From the NCBI GenBank assembly GCA_937930635.1, contig CALHCF010000007.1:62001-126000 (forward strand): a stretch of DNA of 64,000 bases. The letters run 5' to 3'. How positions within the stretch are numbered: the first letter of the stretch is position 1; every line of letters begins with the position of its first letter. Positions 56,736 through 64,000 of this stretch are shown piece after piece. A model generated the notes under the pieces. That model worked only from the letters and a program-made list of their open reading frames with translations. It ran no database searches and was not told the DNA's origin. The DNA is from an uncultured Rhizobiaceae group bacterium. Lineage in GTDB: Bacteria > Pseudomonadota > Alphaproteobacteria > Rhizobiales > Rhizobiaceae. The position numbers and the translations under genes were made by a program.

Positions 56736-58831
56736 GCCAAAACCTTTCCCTTTGCAGCCAAAACGAGCGGAACACATTGCTCTGGGTCATCGTGAATCGT
56801 AACACAGTCGAGACACTGGAAACACTCGTCATACTTGATTGCGCCATTTGGTTTGATGGCATTGTAGTTGCACCGCACTTTGCAAAGTTGGCAAGGCGAA
56901 CCGCATTCAATGCGCCGTTCGATCCAGTCTTTGCGCCGCAGAAGACCGCCAATCGCCATGAACGCGCCCAGCGGGCAGACATAGCGGCAAAACCCTTTGA
57001 AAATCACCATGCTGAGAAGAAGAAGCCCGACAGCGTAAGCGACATAGTACCATTCGCGAATAAAAAGTGTCGTGACAGCGGTCTTGAACGGCTCAACCTC
57101 AACTGCAAGATCATTCAGTGCGGGCGACGTGAAGGCCGTGATGATGAGCAAAGCCAAAACGCCATATTTCAGCTTTGAAAGCACCTGATCGAGCCGGTGA
57201 GGAACATCGATCTGGCGCAGGCCCAGTCGTTTCGCCACGTGGTGTGCAAATTCCTGCATCGCCCCAAATGGACACAGCCAGCCACAGAAGTAGCCCCGGC
57301 CCCAATAGAAGAATGACAGCAAGACAAAGCCCCATATCAGGAGCGAGAACGGGTCGTACAGCAGGAACGCCAGGCTGCGCCCGTCCCATATCCCACGCAT
57401 GACGCCAAGCGGCGTAACAATCGAGAGTTGTCCCTGCCCCCACCAACCGACAAACCCAGTTACAACAGCCAGAAAAGTTAGCCGAACAACCATGTATTGG
57501 CGATGCCCGGCAAGCCTCGACTGTCCAAACAACAGCACACCTGTCAGCCCGACAAGCAAGACCGAAAGCGCCGCAAGATCAGTGAATCTTGAATCCAACG
57601 CCTGACGCCAGGGCGCCTGTGGCACCGGGGGCGTCTCACGAACATAGAAACGTTCAGGCATTTTTTGGGTCGAACTGAAATCCACAGTACCGATTTCTGG
57701 CCGGAACGAGCCGTGTTCTCGCACGGCCCGCAAAGAAATCGTCCAGTCGCGTGTAGGATCAAAACCAAGCCGGCGATCTGTACGCAAAATCATCGCTGCG
57801 GTGCCAGGCACACCATCAGCCAGTTCCACATCAAGATCAGAATCACGCAGGGCGATGGGTAAGTTATCCTGTGTTGCTTTGATCAGATCAGGGCTGGTGT
57901 TTCGAACAAAGTCGTCAGACACCAAACCATGACGCCCCGCATCGATGACCAAAATTGGTTCATCATTGTCCGAGATCACCATGAACTCCTGCAACACCTC
58001 GACAGTCTGTGGTGACAACACGGCTTTTGCGACAGCAGGCGATCCGACATCAACAACCCACAAGTCGAGATAAGGTGCCGACGGCTGCTCCAACGCGATC
58101 GCATCATCATTTTCCCAAAGTGTATCCTTAAACGCTGTCTGCAATTCAGCATTAGTAACAAGACGACGTTTGGCTATTCCCTGACCCACAAGATCTTGCC
58201 AAGTCAGATCTTCTTCAACTTCCTGATTTGGACTCACAGGATAGCGCGGCCCTGCTCCAGCCAATTTCTCACGCGCAATCGCAAACGCGGCCCCAAGAAT
58301 TGACTCATGCGCGATACGCACACTCGCGGTCGCCTTGGTAACCCCTTTAAGATAAACAAGTGAACTGCCGGACCCTTTTTCTCCATAAGGGATGCCAACC
58401 ACCAGCGTATCATTGATGGAATGCCCCTTATACTGGCGCACAAACTCATGAAACGCCGCATTGCCGAGACCGGAAACGAAAATCGGTTCGTTGTGGGCGA
58501 TCAATTCGACATTGATAAATTTACCCTCAAGAGTGATTTGCACGAACAGGTTGACCGGCGTACCGGAAAAGCCGGGCAAAGGTGCAAGCGGTTGACTTTC
58601 AAACCCGTAACCAGCCAGCCGGCCATCGAGATTAACAAGTTCCCAGCTTCCCTCCCCTATGGATTCACCCAATTTGTAGGGCGGCTCCACATGCTTTGCT
58701 GCCTCTTCGCGATCCATGGTTTCAGCCTGCGCTATAGATGCCAGGCTCAACCCAATCAATACAACGAGACAGACCGCTCTCAGCTTCTGGAAAATCAATC
58801 GCGCTCGCTGCATGACAAAAAACATCAACAT
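56732..58831 (-). CDS. NosR/NirI-like FMN and 4Fe-4S membrane protein
   Basis: A 699-residue redox protein: signal/anchor (1-37), an FMN-binding domain (about 75-190), a variable periplasmic domain, then about six membrane helices (415-625) with CxxxCP motifs at 516-521 and 615-620, and a ferredoxin-like tail (C643, C647, C650, C654; C670, C673, C676, C686). The candidate flavinylation site reads TKATAS (165-170), where the usual motif has Gly, not Lys. NosR passes electrons from quinol to periplasmic reductases. Here it sits with sox genes, not with nos or nir genes. Located 28 bp after the flavoprotein gene. Confidence 0.9.
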   Translation of the reverse strand: MLMFFVMQRARLIFQKLRAVCLVVLIGLSLASIAQAETMDREEAAKHVEPPYKLGESIGEGSWELVNLDGRLAGYGFESQPLAPLPGFSGTPVNLFVQITLEGKFINVELIAHNEPIFVSGLGNAAFHEFVRQYKGHSINDTLVVGIPYGEKGSGSSLVYLKGVTKATASVRIAHESILGAAFAIAREKLAGAGPRYPVSPNQEVEEDLTWQDLVGQGIAKRRLVTNAELQTAFKDTLWENDDAIALEQPSAPYLDLWVVDVGSPAVAKAVLSPQTVEVLQEFMVISDNDEPILVIDAGRHGLVSDDFVRNTSPDLIKATQDNLPIALRDSDLDVELADGVPGTAAMILRTDRRLGFDPTRDWTISLRAVREHGSFRPEIGTVDFSSTQKMPERFYVRETPPVPQAPWRQALDSRFTDLAALSVLLVGLTGVLLFGQSRLAGHRQYMVVRLTFLAVVTGFVGWWGQGQLSIVTPLGVMRGIWDGRSLAFLLYDPFSLLIWGFVLLSFFYWGRGYFCGWLCPFGAMQEFAHHVAKRLGLRQIDVPHRLDQVLSKLKYGVLALLIITAFTSPALNDLAVEVEPFKTAVTTLFIREWYYVAYAVGLLLLSMVIFKGFCRYVCPLGAFMAIGGLLRRKDWIERRIECGSPCQLCKVRCNYNAIKPNGAIKYDECFQCLDCVTIHDDPEQCVPLVLAAKGKVLA

Positions 58832-58859
58832 CTACCGATGGATAATTCCAACATGAGCA

Positions 58860-60131
58860 TCAGCCGAACATGTCGACGCTTATGCCATCATACCAGGCAG
58901 CAGACTGGGCATAGTTTTCACGGCGTGTTTCTGCTTCATCTGAAACATCGCTAATGAAACTTGATATAGAAACGATCTCACCATCCTTCGCCACATAATC
59001 TGCCCCCACCTTAACACTGTTGCCAGGCGAGATCAGGCTCCAGCAGGTGTTGGCATAATTTGCCGTCGGCGCTTTGCGGCGCAGCAGATCTTTCAGGATT
59101 TCAGCACTTGCCACTTTCGCCTGGCTGTTGGCGGAAAAGGCTGATTTTGGCATGGCACCAGCGCGTGAGGCATCGCCGATAACGAAAATATTGGCGTCCA
59201 GCGTGGACCGCATGCTTTCTGCCTGCACCGGACAAAAACCCGTGTCATCAGCCAATCCGTTTTCCGAGGCGATAGCCCCCGCACGTTGCGCCGGAATTAT
59301 ATTGAGCAGATCGCCCTCAAACGTATCAATATCCGTTTCTACTCTCCCCGCTTTCGCATCAATTTTTACAAGGCCGCCATGCACATCCGGTCCGTACCAT
59401 TCAATCATACCGGGGTAGTGTTTCTGCCACCCCTGCGTGAAAAGAGCTTGTTTCGAAAAACCGGGCTTGGGATCAATAATAATGATCCTCGATTGGGAAA
59501 ACCCTTTGGATTTCAGCACATGGGCCATAAGCGAGACACGTTCATACGGTCCAGGCGGGCATCGGTAGGGGTTGGGCGGCGCAACCACAACGATATTCTG
59601 TCCATTCTCCAGCTGTTCAAGTTTTGAGCGCAGCAGCGATGTTTGCCACCCGCCTTGCCAGGCATGAGGCGCCGTTTTGATATCCTTTTGCGAATAACCG
59701 GGCACGCTGTCCCAAACAAAATCGATACCCGGTGCCAGAACAAGCCTGTCGTAGGACAGCGCTTTGCCGCCACCCAAAACAACCGTTTGTCCTTCACGAT
59801 CAACCGAAACCGCTCGGTCATTGATCTGCTTGATGCCATAATCGGCGATCAAACGGTCATAGGTATGGGTGATAGAGGAAAAATCGCGCAACCCGCCCAG
59901 ATAGATGTTTGAATAAAAGCAACTGGTATAGGTTTTCATCTCCTCGACCAGGATGATGTCCAGTGCGCCATCAGACAACGCCGCTAATGTCCGCGCAGCT
60001 GTCGCTCCGCCTGCGCCGCCTCCAACGATAATGACCCGCGGTTTCGCTTGCGCTGAAAGGAGCGATGGCACAGCCAACGCCGCAGATCCTGCAATCCCGG
60101 CCACCATCAGTTTTCGCCGGTCAATCGCCAT
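58860..60131 (-). CDS. Flavocytochrome c sulfide dehydrogenase-type flavoprotein (SoxF-like)
   Basis: A 423-residue flavoprotein with a Tat signal (IDRRKLMVAGIAGSAALA). The FAD-binding dinucleotide fold starts VIIVGGGAGG (33-42). C191 (PYRCPPG) and C363 (NTCWSL) are the redox-active pair of FCSD flavoproteins, and C71 lies at the site where FCSD binds FAD covalently. The C-terminal FCSD flavin-binding domain is present. It would oxidise sulfide or a SoxYZ-bound sulfur species. The usual cytochrome subunit gene is not next to it. Starts 27 bp after soxZ; the start at 60131 gives the signal peptide. Confidence 0.9.
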   Translation of the reverse strand: MAIDRRKLMVAGIAGSAALAVPSLLSAQAKPRVIIVGGGAGGATAARTLAALSDGALDIILVEEMKTYTSCFYSNIYLGGLRDFSSITHTYDRLIADYGIKQINDRAVSVDREGQTVVLGGGKALSYDRLVLAPGIDFVWDSVPGYSQKDIKTAPHAWQGGWQTSLLRSKLEQLENGQNIVVVAPPNPYRCPPGPYERVSLMAHVLKSKGFSQSRIIIIDPKPGFSKQALFTQGWQKHYPGMIEWYGPDVHGGLVKIDAKAGRVETDIDTFEGDLLNIIPAQRAGAIASENGLADDTGFCPVQAESMRSTLDANIFVIGDASRAGAMPKSAFSANSQAKVASAEILKDLLRRKAPTANYANTCWSLISPGNSVKVGADYVAKDGEIVSISSFISDVSDEAETRRENYAQSAAWYDGISVDMFG

Positions 60132-60157
60132 GCTTCTTTTTGCCTCCCGCAACACTA

Positions 60158-60484
60158 TCAGACCAGTTCGATATGTCGTTCCAGACGATAAACCGAACCA
60201 TCATCATCATGCCACTCGAAAGAAAAAACACCGGCCTCACTCACACGCGCCGTGAACTCAAAAAACGGGTTCTGCGAGACGGAAGGATGAATATCACACT
60301 CAAAAACCGTCGTCTTGTTGAACTGGCATACAAAGCGGTTGATGATTTGGCGTGGAATAGAATTACCGTTCTGGTCCACCCGCTCGCCGTTTTCCATGAC
60401 GTGGTTGATTAGCGTTTTGACGGTAAAAACTTCGCCCGCCCTGGCTGTTTTCGGTAATTTCACACGTGGCTTTGAAATCGCCAT
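60158..60484 (-). CDS. soxZ: Sulfur-oxidation carrier subunit SoxZ
   Basis: A 108-residue partner of SoxY. Typical features are RVKLPKTARAGEVFTVKTLINH and IPRQIINRFVCQFNKTTVFECDI. It has no signal peptide, as usual, since SoxZ is exported with SoxY. Its ATG is just after the soxY end (overlap in TGA/ATG region), and it is followed by the flavoprotein gene 27 bp away. Confidence 0.93.
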   Translation of the reverse strand: MAISKPRVKLPKTARAGEVFTVKTLINHVMENGERVDQNGNSIPRQIINRFVCQFNKTTVFECDIHPSVSQNPFFEFTARVSEAGVFSFEWHDDDGSVYRLERHIELV

Positions 60485-60485
60485 G

Positions 60486-60959
60486 CTACTGCCCCGTTTC
60501 CACAGCGCCACCACAACCGCTCACAAGTACTGTTACAGCCCGTTCGACATAGCTGACATCTCCGGCGCTGCTTTCAGCAACCACATAAACAGTCTGGCTT
60601 TTTGCAAGGCGGATCCGTGTTTTCACCATCGCTTGTCCACTCATAGCTGAATAGCGGGCCGTCAGAACTTCCGTATTGGGGTTGTGCGGAGCAATAAGCG
60701 TAACCCGTCGCACATAATTATCTGCACGCATCGGACTGTCGACATGGATCGTCACCGGCACGAAATGCCCATCCTCGGCATAGTCGGGAATATCAAATGT
60801 GAAAAAATCTCTTTGGGGCATTCTGCCGCCAGCATGGCTTTTCAGCAGATCATGATCGGAAATCGGTTCTTCGGCTGCCCAGCTAACCTGTGACGCAAAT
60901 CCCCAGCCAAACGTAAACAAGCCCTGCACCATCACCAGCAGGGAGCGTCGTGTCAGCAC
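60486..60959 (-). CDS. soxY: Sulfur-carrier protein SoxY
   Basis: A 157-residue protein with a Tat-type start (LTRRSLLVM). The sulfur-binding Cys149 lies in VSGCGGAVETGQ. True SoxY ends at GGCGG; here six residues (AVETGQ) follow, and the motif is SGCGG. First gene of a minus-strand operon with soxZ, FCSD flavoprotein, NosR-like and apbE. SoxA, SoxX, SoxB and SoxCD are absent from the window. Confidence 0.92.
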   Translation of the reverse strand: MLTRRSLLVMVQGLFTFGWGFASQVSWAAEEPISDHDLLKSHAGGRMPQRDFFTFDIPDYAEDGHFVPVTIHVDSPMRADNYVRRVTLIAPHNPNTEVLTARYSAMSGQAMVKTRIRLAKSQTVYVVAESSAGDVSYVERAVTVLVSGCGGAVETGQ

Positions 60960-61048
60960 AGCAAACCTCCAGGCTCATGTGAAATCGTCAACAACATTCG
61001 CATATGCTAACGTGTAATGCGGCGCGATATACAAAAAACTTCGTGAAA

Positions 61049-61543
61049 TCAGAGGAGCCGAACATCATAAGGTGCATCGAAATAGTGTTCCTCAAGATTG
61101 TCAGCTGTCCCACCGCAATCCACAACCAGAAAATCAGCAGGAACATCCAGCGGCGTCAAAACTCCGTGCCATATACCGGGCTTAAGGTTGATACCTTGAT
61201 CCCCTCGGGCAAGAAATGCCTGTGGCAGCCCAGGCTTTCCTGATGCATCAGGCGCAACAATGACCAGCCACTGGTTCGTAGATAGCGGATAGAATGCCTG
61301 ACTACCAAGCGGGTGACGCTCCACCATGTCGAGCACATGCGGCAGACCATAGGGTTGACCACAAAAAATACTGATGATGACGCTGGCATCATCCCCTGTC
61401 ACTTCAGCAGTCGCGAGAGCATGGTGACGAATGCAGTTCCCCCGGTTGATGGAGAACTGTTCCCCTCCCCCCTTTTCGATGACATCGCCAAATGGCGCAA
61501 AGGCAGCAGCCGTAAGCGGGTTGGCTATCACAGACTTCATCAT
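61049..61543 (-). CDS. allA: Ureidoglycolate lyase AllA
   Basis: A 164-residue cupin-fold enzyme splitting ureidoglycolate into glyoxylate and urea in purine breakdown. AAFAPFGDVIEKGG and PGIWHGVLTPLD are diagnostic, with the metal-site His. It overlaps the hydroxypyruvate isomerase gene by 4 bp (ATGA), so the start at 61543 is preferred over 61540 and 61567. Confidence 0.93.
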   Translation of the reverse strand: MMKSVIANPLTAAAFAPFGDVIEKGGGEQFSINRGNCIRHHALATAEVTGDDASVIISIFCGQPYGLPHVLDMVERHPLGSQAFYPLSTNQWLVIVAPDASGKPGLPQAFLARGDQGINLKPGIWHGVLTPLDVPADFLVVDCGGTADNLEEHYFDAPYDVRLL

Positions 61544-62313
61544 GCGCCACGCAAGGCGGACATCCACCCAAGCCCGTCCTCAACCCGTCCCGCAGGTTTG
61601 TATTCTGCTCCAAGCGGTTCCGTATAACCCAGTTCAGCAAGTTTTCGGATGATATGCGGATAGGACAATTCACCATCATCCGGTTCGTGCCGCGAGGGTA
61701 TTGCGGCGATCTGGATATGCCCGATAATAGACAGATGCTCTTCAAGCCGGTTGCTGATATTCCCTTCCATGATCTGCAGATGATAGCAGTCAAACATCAG
61801 CTTCAGATTGGGTGATATGGCCTGTTGAATTATCTGGGCCGCCTGATCACTTGTGTGGAGAAAATATCCAGGCGCGTCGCGATGGTTTATGGGTTCGATC
61901 AGGATCGTGATGTTATGACGGGCCGCCTTGTCGGTTGCATAACGCAGGTTTTCAACAAAAGTCTGGTGGGCAGCGCCCCCCTCAGCAAACCCAGCCATGA
62001 CGTGAACGTTTGGAGTACCAATCTCCACAGCGTAAGCGATGGCCTGATCAATTGCGTCCTTTGCCTCGGTTTCACGACCCGGCAAGGCGGAAAGCCCCAT
62101 CTCACCATTTCCCACATCCCCACGAATGGTATTAAGGCCAAGCATCACAAGGCCGGTCTCATCCAGAGCCTGTTTCACATAAGGGGGAGCAATGTCGTAA
62201 GGCCAGTGACACTCCACCGCATCAAAGCCCGCACGGGCGGCTGCACGAATTGCATCAGGGAGAGTCATCTCGGTCCACAGGAAACCAAGGTTGGCTGAGA
62301 ATTTTGGAGCCAT
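61540..62313 (-). CDS. hyi: Hydroxypyruvate isomerase
   Basis: A 257-residue TIM-barrel metalloenzyme converting hydroxypyruvate to tartronate semialdehyde in glyoxylate use. FSANLGFLWTEMTLPDAI at the start, NVHVMAG, EPINHRDAPGYFL and MFDCYHLQIMEGN with metal ligands match Hyi. The product AllA makes glyoxylate, so the two genes form a short pathway. The ATG at 62313 gives the standard length; a longer frame reaches 62370. Confidence 0.93.
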   Translation of the reverse strand: MAPKFSANLGFLWTEMTLPDAIRAAARAGFDAVECHWPYDIAPPYVKQALDETGLVMLGLNTIRGDVGNGEMGLSALPGRETEAKDAIDQAIAYAVEIGTPNVHVMAGFAEGGAAHQTFVENLRYATDKAARHNITILIEPINHRDAPGYFLHTSDQAAQIIQQAISPNLKLMFDCYHLQIMEGNISNRLEEHLSIIGHIQIAAIPSRHEPDDGELSYPHIIRKLAELGYTEPLGAEYKPAGRVEDGLGWMSALRGA

Positions 62314-62461
62314 GTCTTTTGTTTGTCCCGTCTTGGCCTTTGGAGCTGACACCCGCGCAAGGCAAATCACCCTTTCCTTTCTTATCGCGATGAAGACAAC
62401 TTGATAAGCCCACGCAATGGCGTATCAATCTGTCAATCAACACCCAAGAAGAACCGGACTT

Positions 62462-63985
62462 ATGACCAACACTCTGTTTGACGGGTTATTTTCCCATACC
62501 GATCCGAAAAGGCAGCTCGCGAAACTGGAGGACGGGCGGTATTATTCCTACCAGGACGCGGTGGATGTCTCAGGCCGCTTTGCCAACACATTGACGACCA
62601 TGAAGGTTCAACCCGGTGACAGAGTTGCTGTTCAAATTCCCAAATCCATCGAAGCCATCATGCTCTATCTCGCCTGTGTACGGATAGGCGCGGTTTTCCT
62701 TCCGCTCAACACGGCCTACACCCCTGCCGAGGTTTCCTATTTCCTGAATGATGCCGAACCAAGCCTGTTCATATGTGACCCGGCCAATCGCAAGGCATTG
62801 GAAGAGACCGCCAGCGACGCAGGTGTTCGGCTTGAAACGCTTGGCGTATGGAAAAACCACGAAATCAGTGCAGGCACGATGGCCGATTCAGGTCTGGAAG
62901 CTCCAACCGAGTTTGAAACAGTTCCACGGCAACCTGATGATCTGGCGGCAATCCTCTACACATCAGGAACCACGGGGCGGTCCAAAGGCGCCATGCTGAC
63001 CCACGACAATCTCTTGTCAAATTCAAAGGCCCTCGCAGATCTTTGGCGCTTTACAAAAGAGGATGTACTTCTGCACGCCCTACCCATTTTTCACACCCAT
63101 GGGCTTTTCGTGGCAACCAATGTGACGCTCCTGTCCGGCGCTTCGATGATATTCCAAAACACCTTTGACGTAGACAAAATAATCGATGCACTGCCTCAAT
63201 CGACTGCCTTGATGGGCGTGCCCACCTTCTATACCCGGCTGCTGGATGACACTCGGTTCAATCGCGACCTCGTTTCGCACATGCGTCTGTTCGTCTCCGG
63301 CAGCGCACCTCTGCTGGCCGAAACCCATGTTGAATTTGAAGCCCGCACGGGCCATCGCATTCTGGAACGATACGGGATGACAGAAACCAACATGAATACA
63401 TCAAACCCCTATGAGGGAGACAGGATTGCAGGAACAGTGGGACACCCTTTGCCGGGTGTCAGCCTGCGCGTTTGCTGTGCTGAAACGGGTGTCGAGATGC
63501 CACAAGGCGAAATTGGCGTCCTGGAAGTCAAGGGCCCCAATGTATTCCCCGGCTATTGGCGCATGCCGGAAAAGACATCAGAAGAATTTCGTGACGACGG
63601 TTTTTTCATTACCGGGGACCTCGGTTTGGTCGATGGAAAAGGCTATGTACACATCGTTGGGCGTGGCAAAGACCTCATTATTTCAGGCGGCTACAACATC
63701 TACCCAAAAGAGATTGAACTCGTGCTGGATGAACATGAAAGCGTAAAAGAATCCGCTGTGATTGGCGTACCGCATCATGATTTTGGCGAAGGCGTTGTCG
63801 CCGCCATCGTCCTGGCCGAAAACGCAGCGGCTGATGAGACCGGACTTAAGTCATTCGTAGAGTCCAGGCTCGCCCGATTCAAACACCCCAAACGTTATGT
63901 CGAACTTGCCGAACTGCCACGCAACACCATGGGGAAAGTACAAAAGAATGTCTTGCGCGAGAAATTTGCTGACAGCTTCTCCTGA
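62462..63985 (+). CDS. matB: Malonyl-CoA synthetase MatB
   Basis: A 507-residue AMP-forming acyl-CoA ligase. The P-loop-like motif is YTSGTTGRSKGAMLTH, the A5 region is RYGMTETNMN, and the C-terminal GRGKDLIISGGYNIYPKEIE with the acyl Lys (MGKVQK) complete the family. The substrate pocket HTHGLFVATN and MTETNM are typical of malonyl-CoA synthetases. Divergent from hyi across 148 bp. Nearly the whole gene is inside the window; the stop is at 63985. Confidence 0.92.
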   Translation: MTNTLFDGLFSHTDPKRQLAKLEDGRYYSYQDAVDVSGRFANTLTTMKVQPGDRVAVQIPKSIEAIMLYLACVRIGAVFLPLNTAYTPAEVSYFLNDAEPSLFICDPANRKALEETASDAGVRLETLGVWKNHEISAGTMADSGLEAPTEFETVPRQPDDLAAILYTSGTTGRSKGAMLTHDNLLSNSKALADLWRFTKEDVLLHALPIFHTHGLFVATNVTLLSGASMIFQNTFDVDKIIDALPQSTALMGVPTFYTRLLDDTRFNRDLVSHMRLFVSGSAPLLAETHVEFEARTGHRILERYGMTETNMNTSNPYEGDRIAGTVGHPLPGVSLRVCCAETGVEMPQGEIGVLEVKGPNVFPGYWRMPEKTSEEFRDDGFFITGDLGLVDGKGYVHIVGRGKDLIISGGYNIYPKEIELVLDEHESVKESAVIGVPHHDFGEGVVAAIVLAENAAADETGLKSFVESRLARFKHPKRYVELAELPRNTMGKVQKNVLREKFADSFS

Positions 63986-64000
63986 GATGAAATTGGTGTC

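Noticed and set aside
1..64000. CRISPR arrays, insertion sequences, prophage or integrase genes
   Set aside because: No direct-repeat arrays, transposase-like ORFs or phage structural genes were seen anywhere in the window.

Overview
The window looks like chromosomal DNA from an alphaproteobacterium of the order Hyphomicrobiales (Rhizobiales). The signs are the ntrBC/ntrYX nitrogen-sensing genes behind dusB, a fused ispDF, a lipA-ratA pair, a suf operon that begins with a NifS-type desulfurase and carries an Irr-type (ICE) box upstream, a DUF3971 AsmA-like giant, and an Omp25-like barrel protein. I could not name a genus. I see no insertion sequences, phage genes, CRISPR arrays, rRNA or tRNA. 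The left edge cuts ntrY.

Layout. 1-8.9 kb: core genes ntrY (partial), ntrC, ntrB, dusB, ispDF, cinA, ratA, lipA. 9.1-13.5 kb: a two-gene unit with a TPR/beta-barrel outer-membrane protein of Slam/DUF560 type and a 972-residue exported protein (FecR domain, 45 consecutive prolines, C-terminal Gly-rich TbpB-like barrel domain). I read it as a possible type XI (Slam-like) transporter with its cargo. 13.6-22.4 kb: a long suf operon (nifS-like, sufB, three small unknown genes, sufC, sufD, a membrane protein, sufS, sufT, sufA). 22.7-35.3 kb: housekeeping genes (hydrolase, anmK, tyrS, AsmA-like, bcp, DUF455, M23 peptidase, prfB, Omp barrel, thioredoxin-fold protein).

35.4-47.1 kb: a pair of Lin0512-family genes, then a quinoprotein island. 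It holds a PQQ alcohol dehydrogenase with the lanthanide Asp signature (ExaF/PedH-like), PedF cytochrome c, two periplasmic binding proteins, a PedBC-type ABC transporter, a beta-propeller protein, a CXXCW rhodanese-like protein, a fused SoxYZ-like carrier and its zinc metallohydrolase. No pqq biosynthesis genes are in the window. 47.2-55.6 kb: accessory catabolism (orphan CoxS-like 2Fe-2S protein, YCII protein, RutE-like nitroreductase, OsmC, a DctPQM TRAP transporter, an intradiol dioxygenase, a GntR regulator, a fumarylacetoacetate-hydrolase-family enzyme), suggesting uptake and ring cleavage of an aromatic compound.

55.8-61.0 kb: a compact minus-strand operon of soxY, soxZ, a flavocytochrome-c-type flavoprotein, a NosR-like FMN/Fe-S membrane protein and ApbE, without SoxAX, SoxB or SoxCD. 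With the fused SoxYZ carrier of the quinoprotein island this gives two SoxYZ-type sulfur-carrier systems 14 kb apart. 61.0-64 kb: ureidoglycolate lyase, hydroxypyruvate isomerase and malonyl-CoA synthetase. The most unusual parts are the Slam/FecR-polyproline pair, the Sox-NosR-ApbE module and the orphan CoxS with a histone-H1-like tail.
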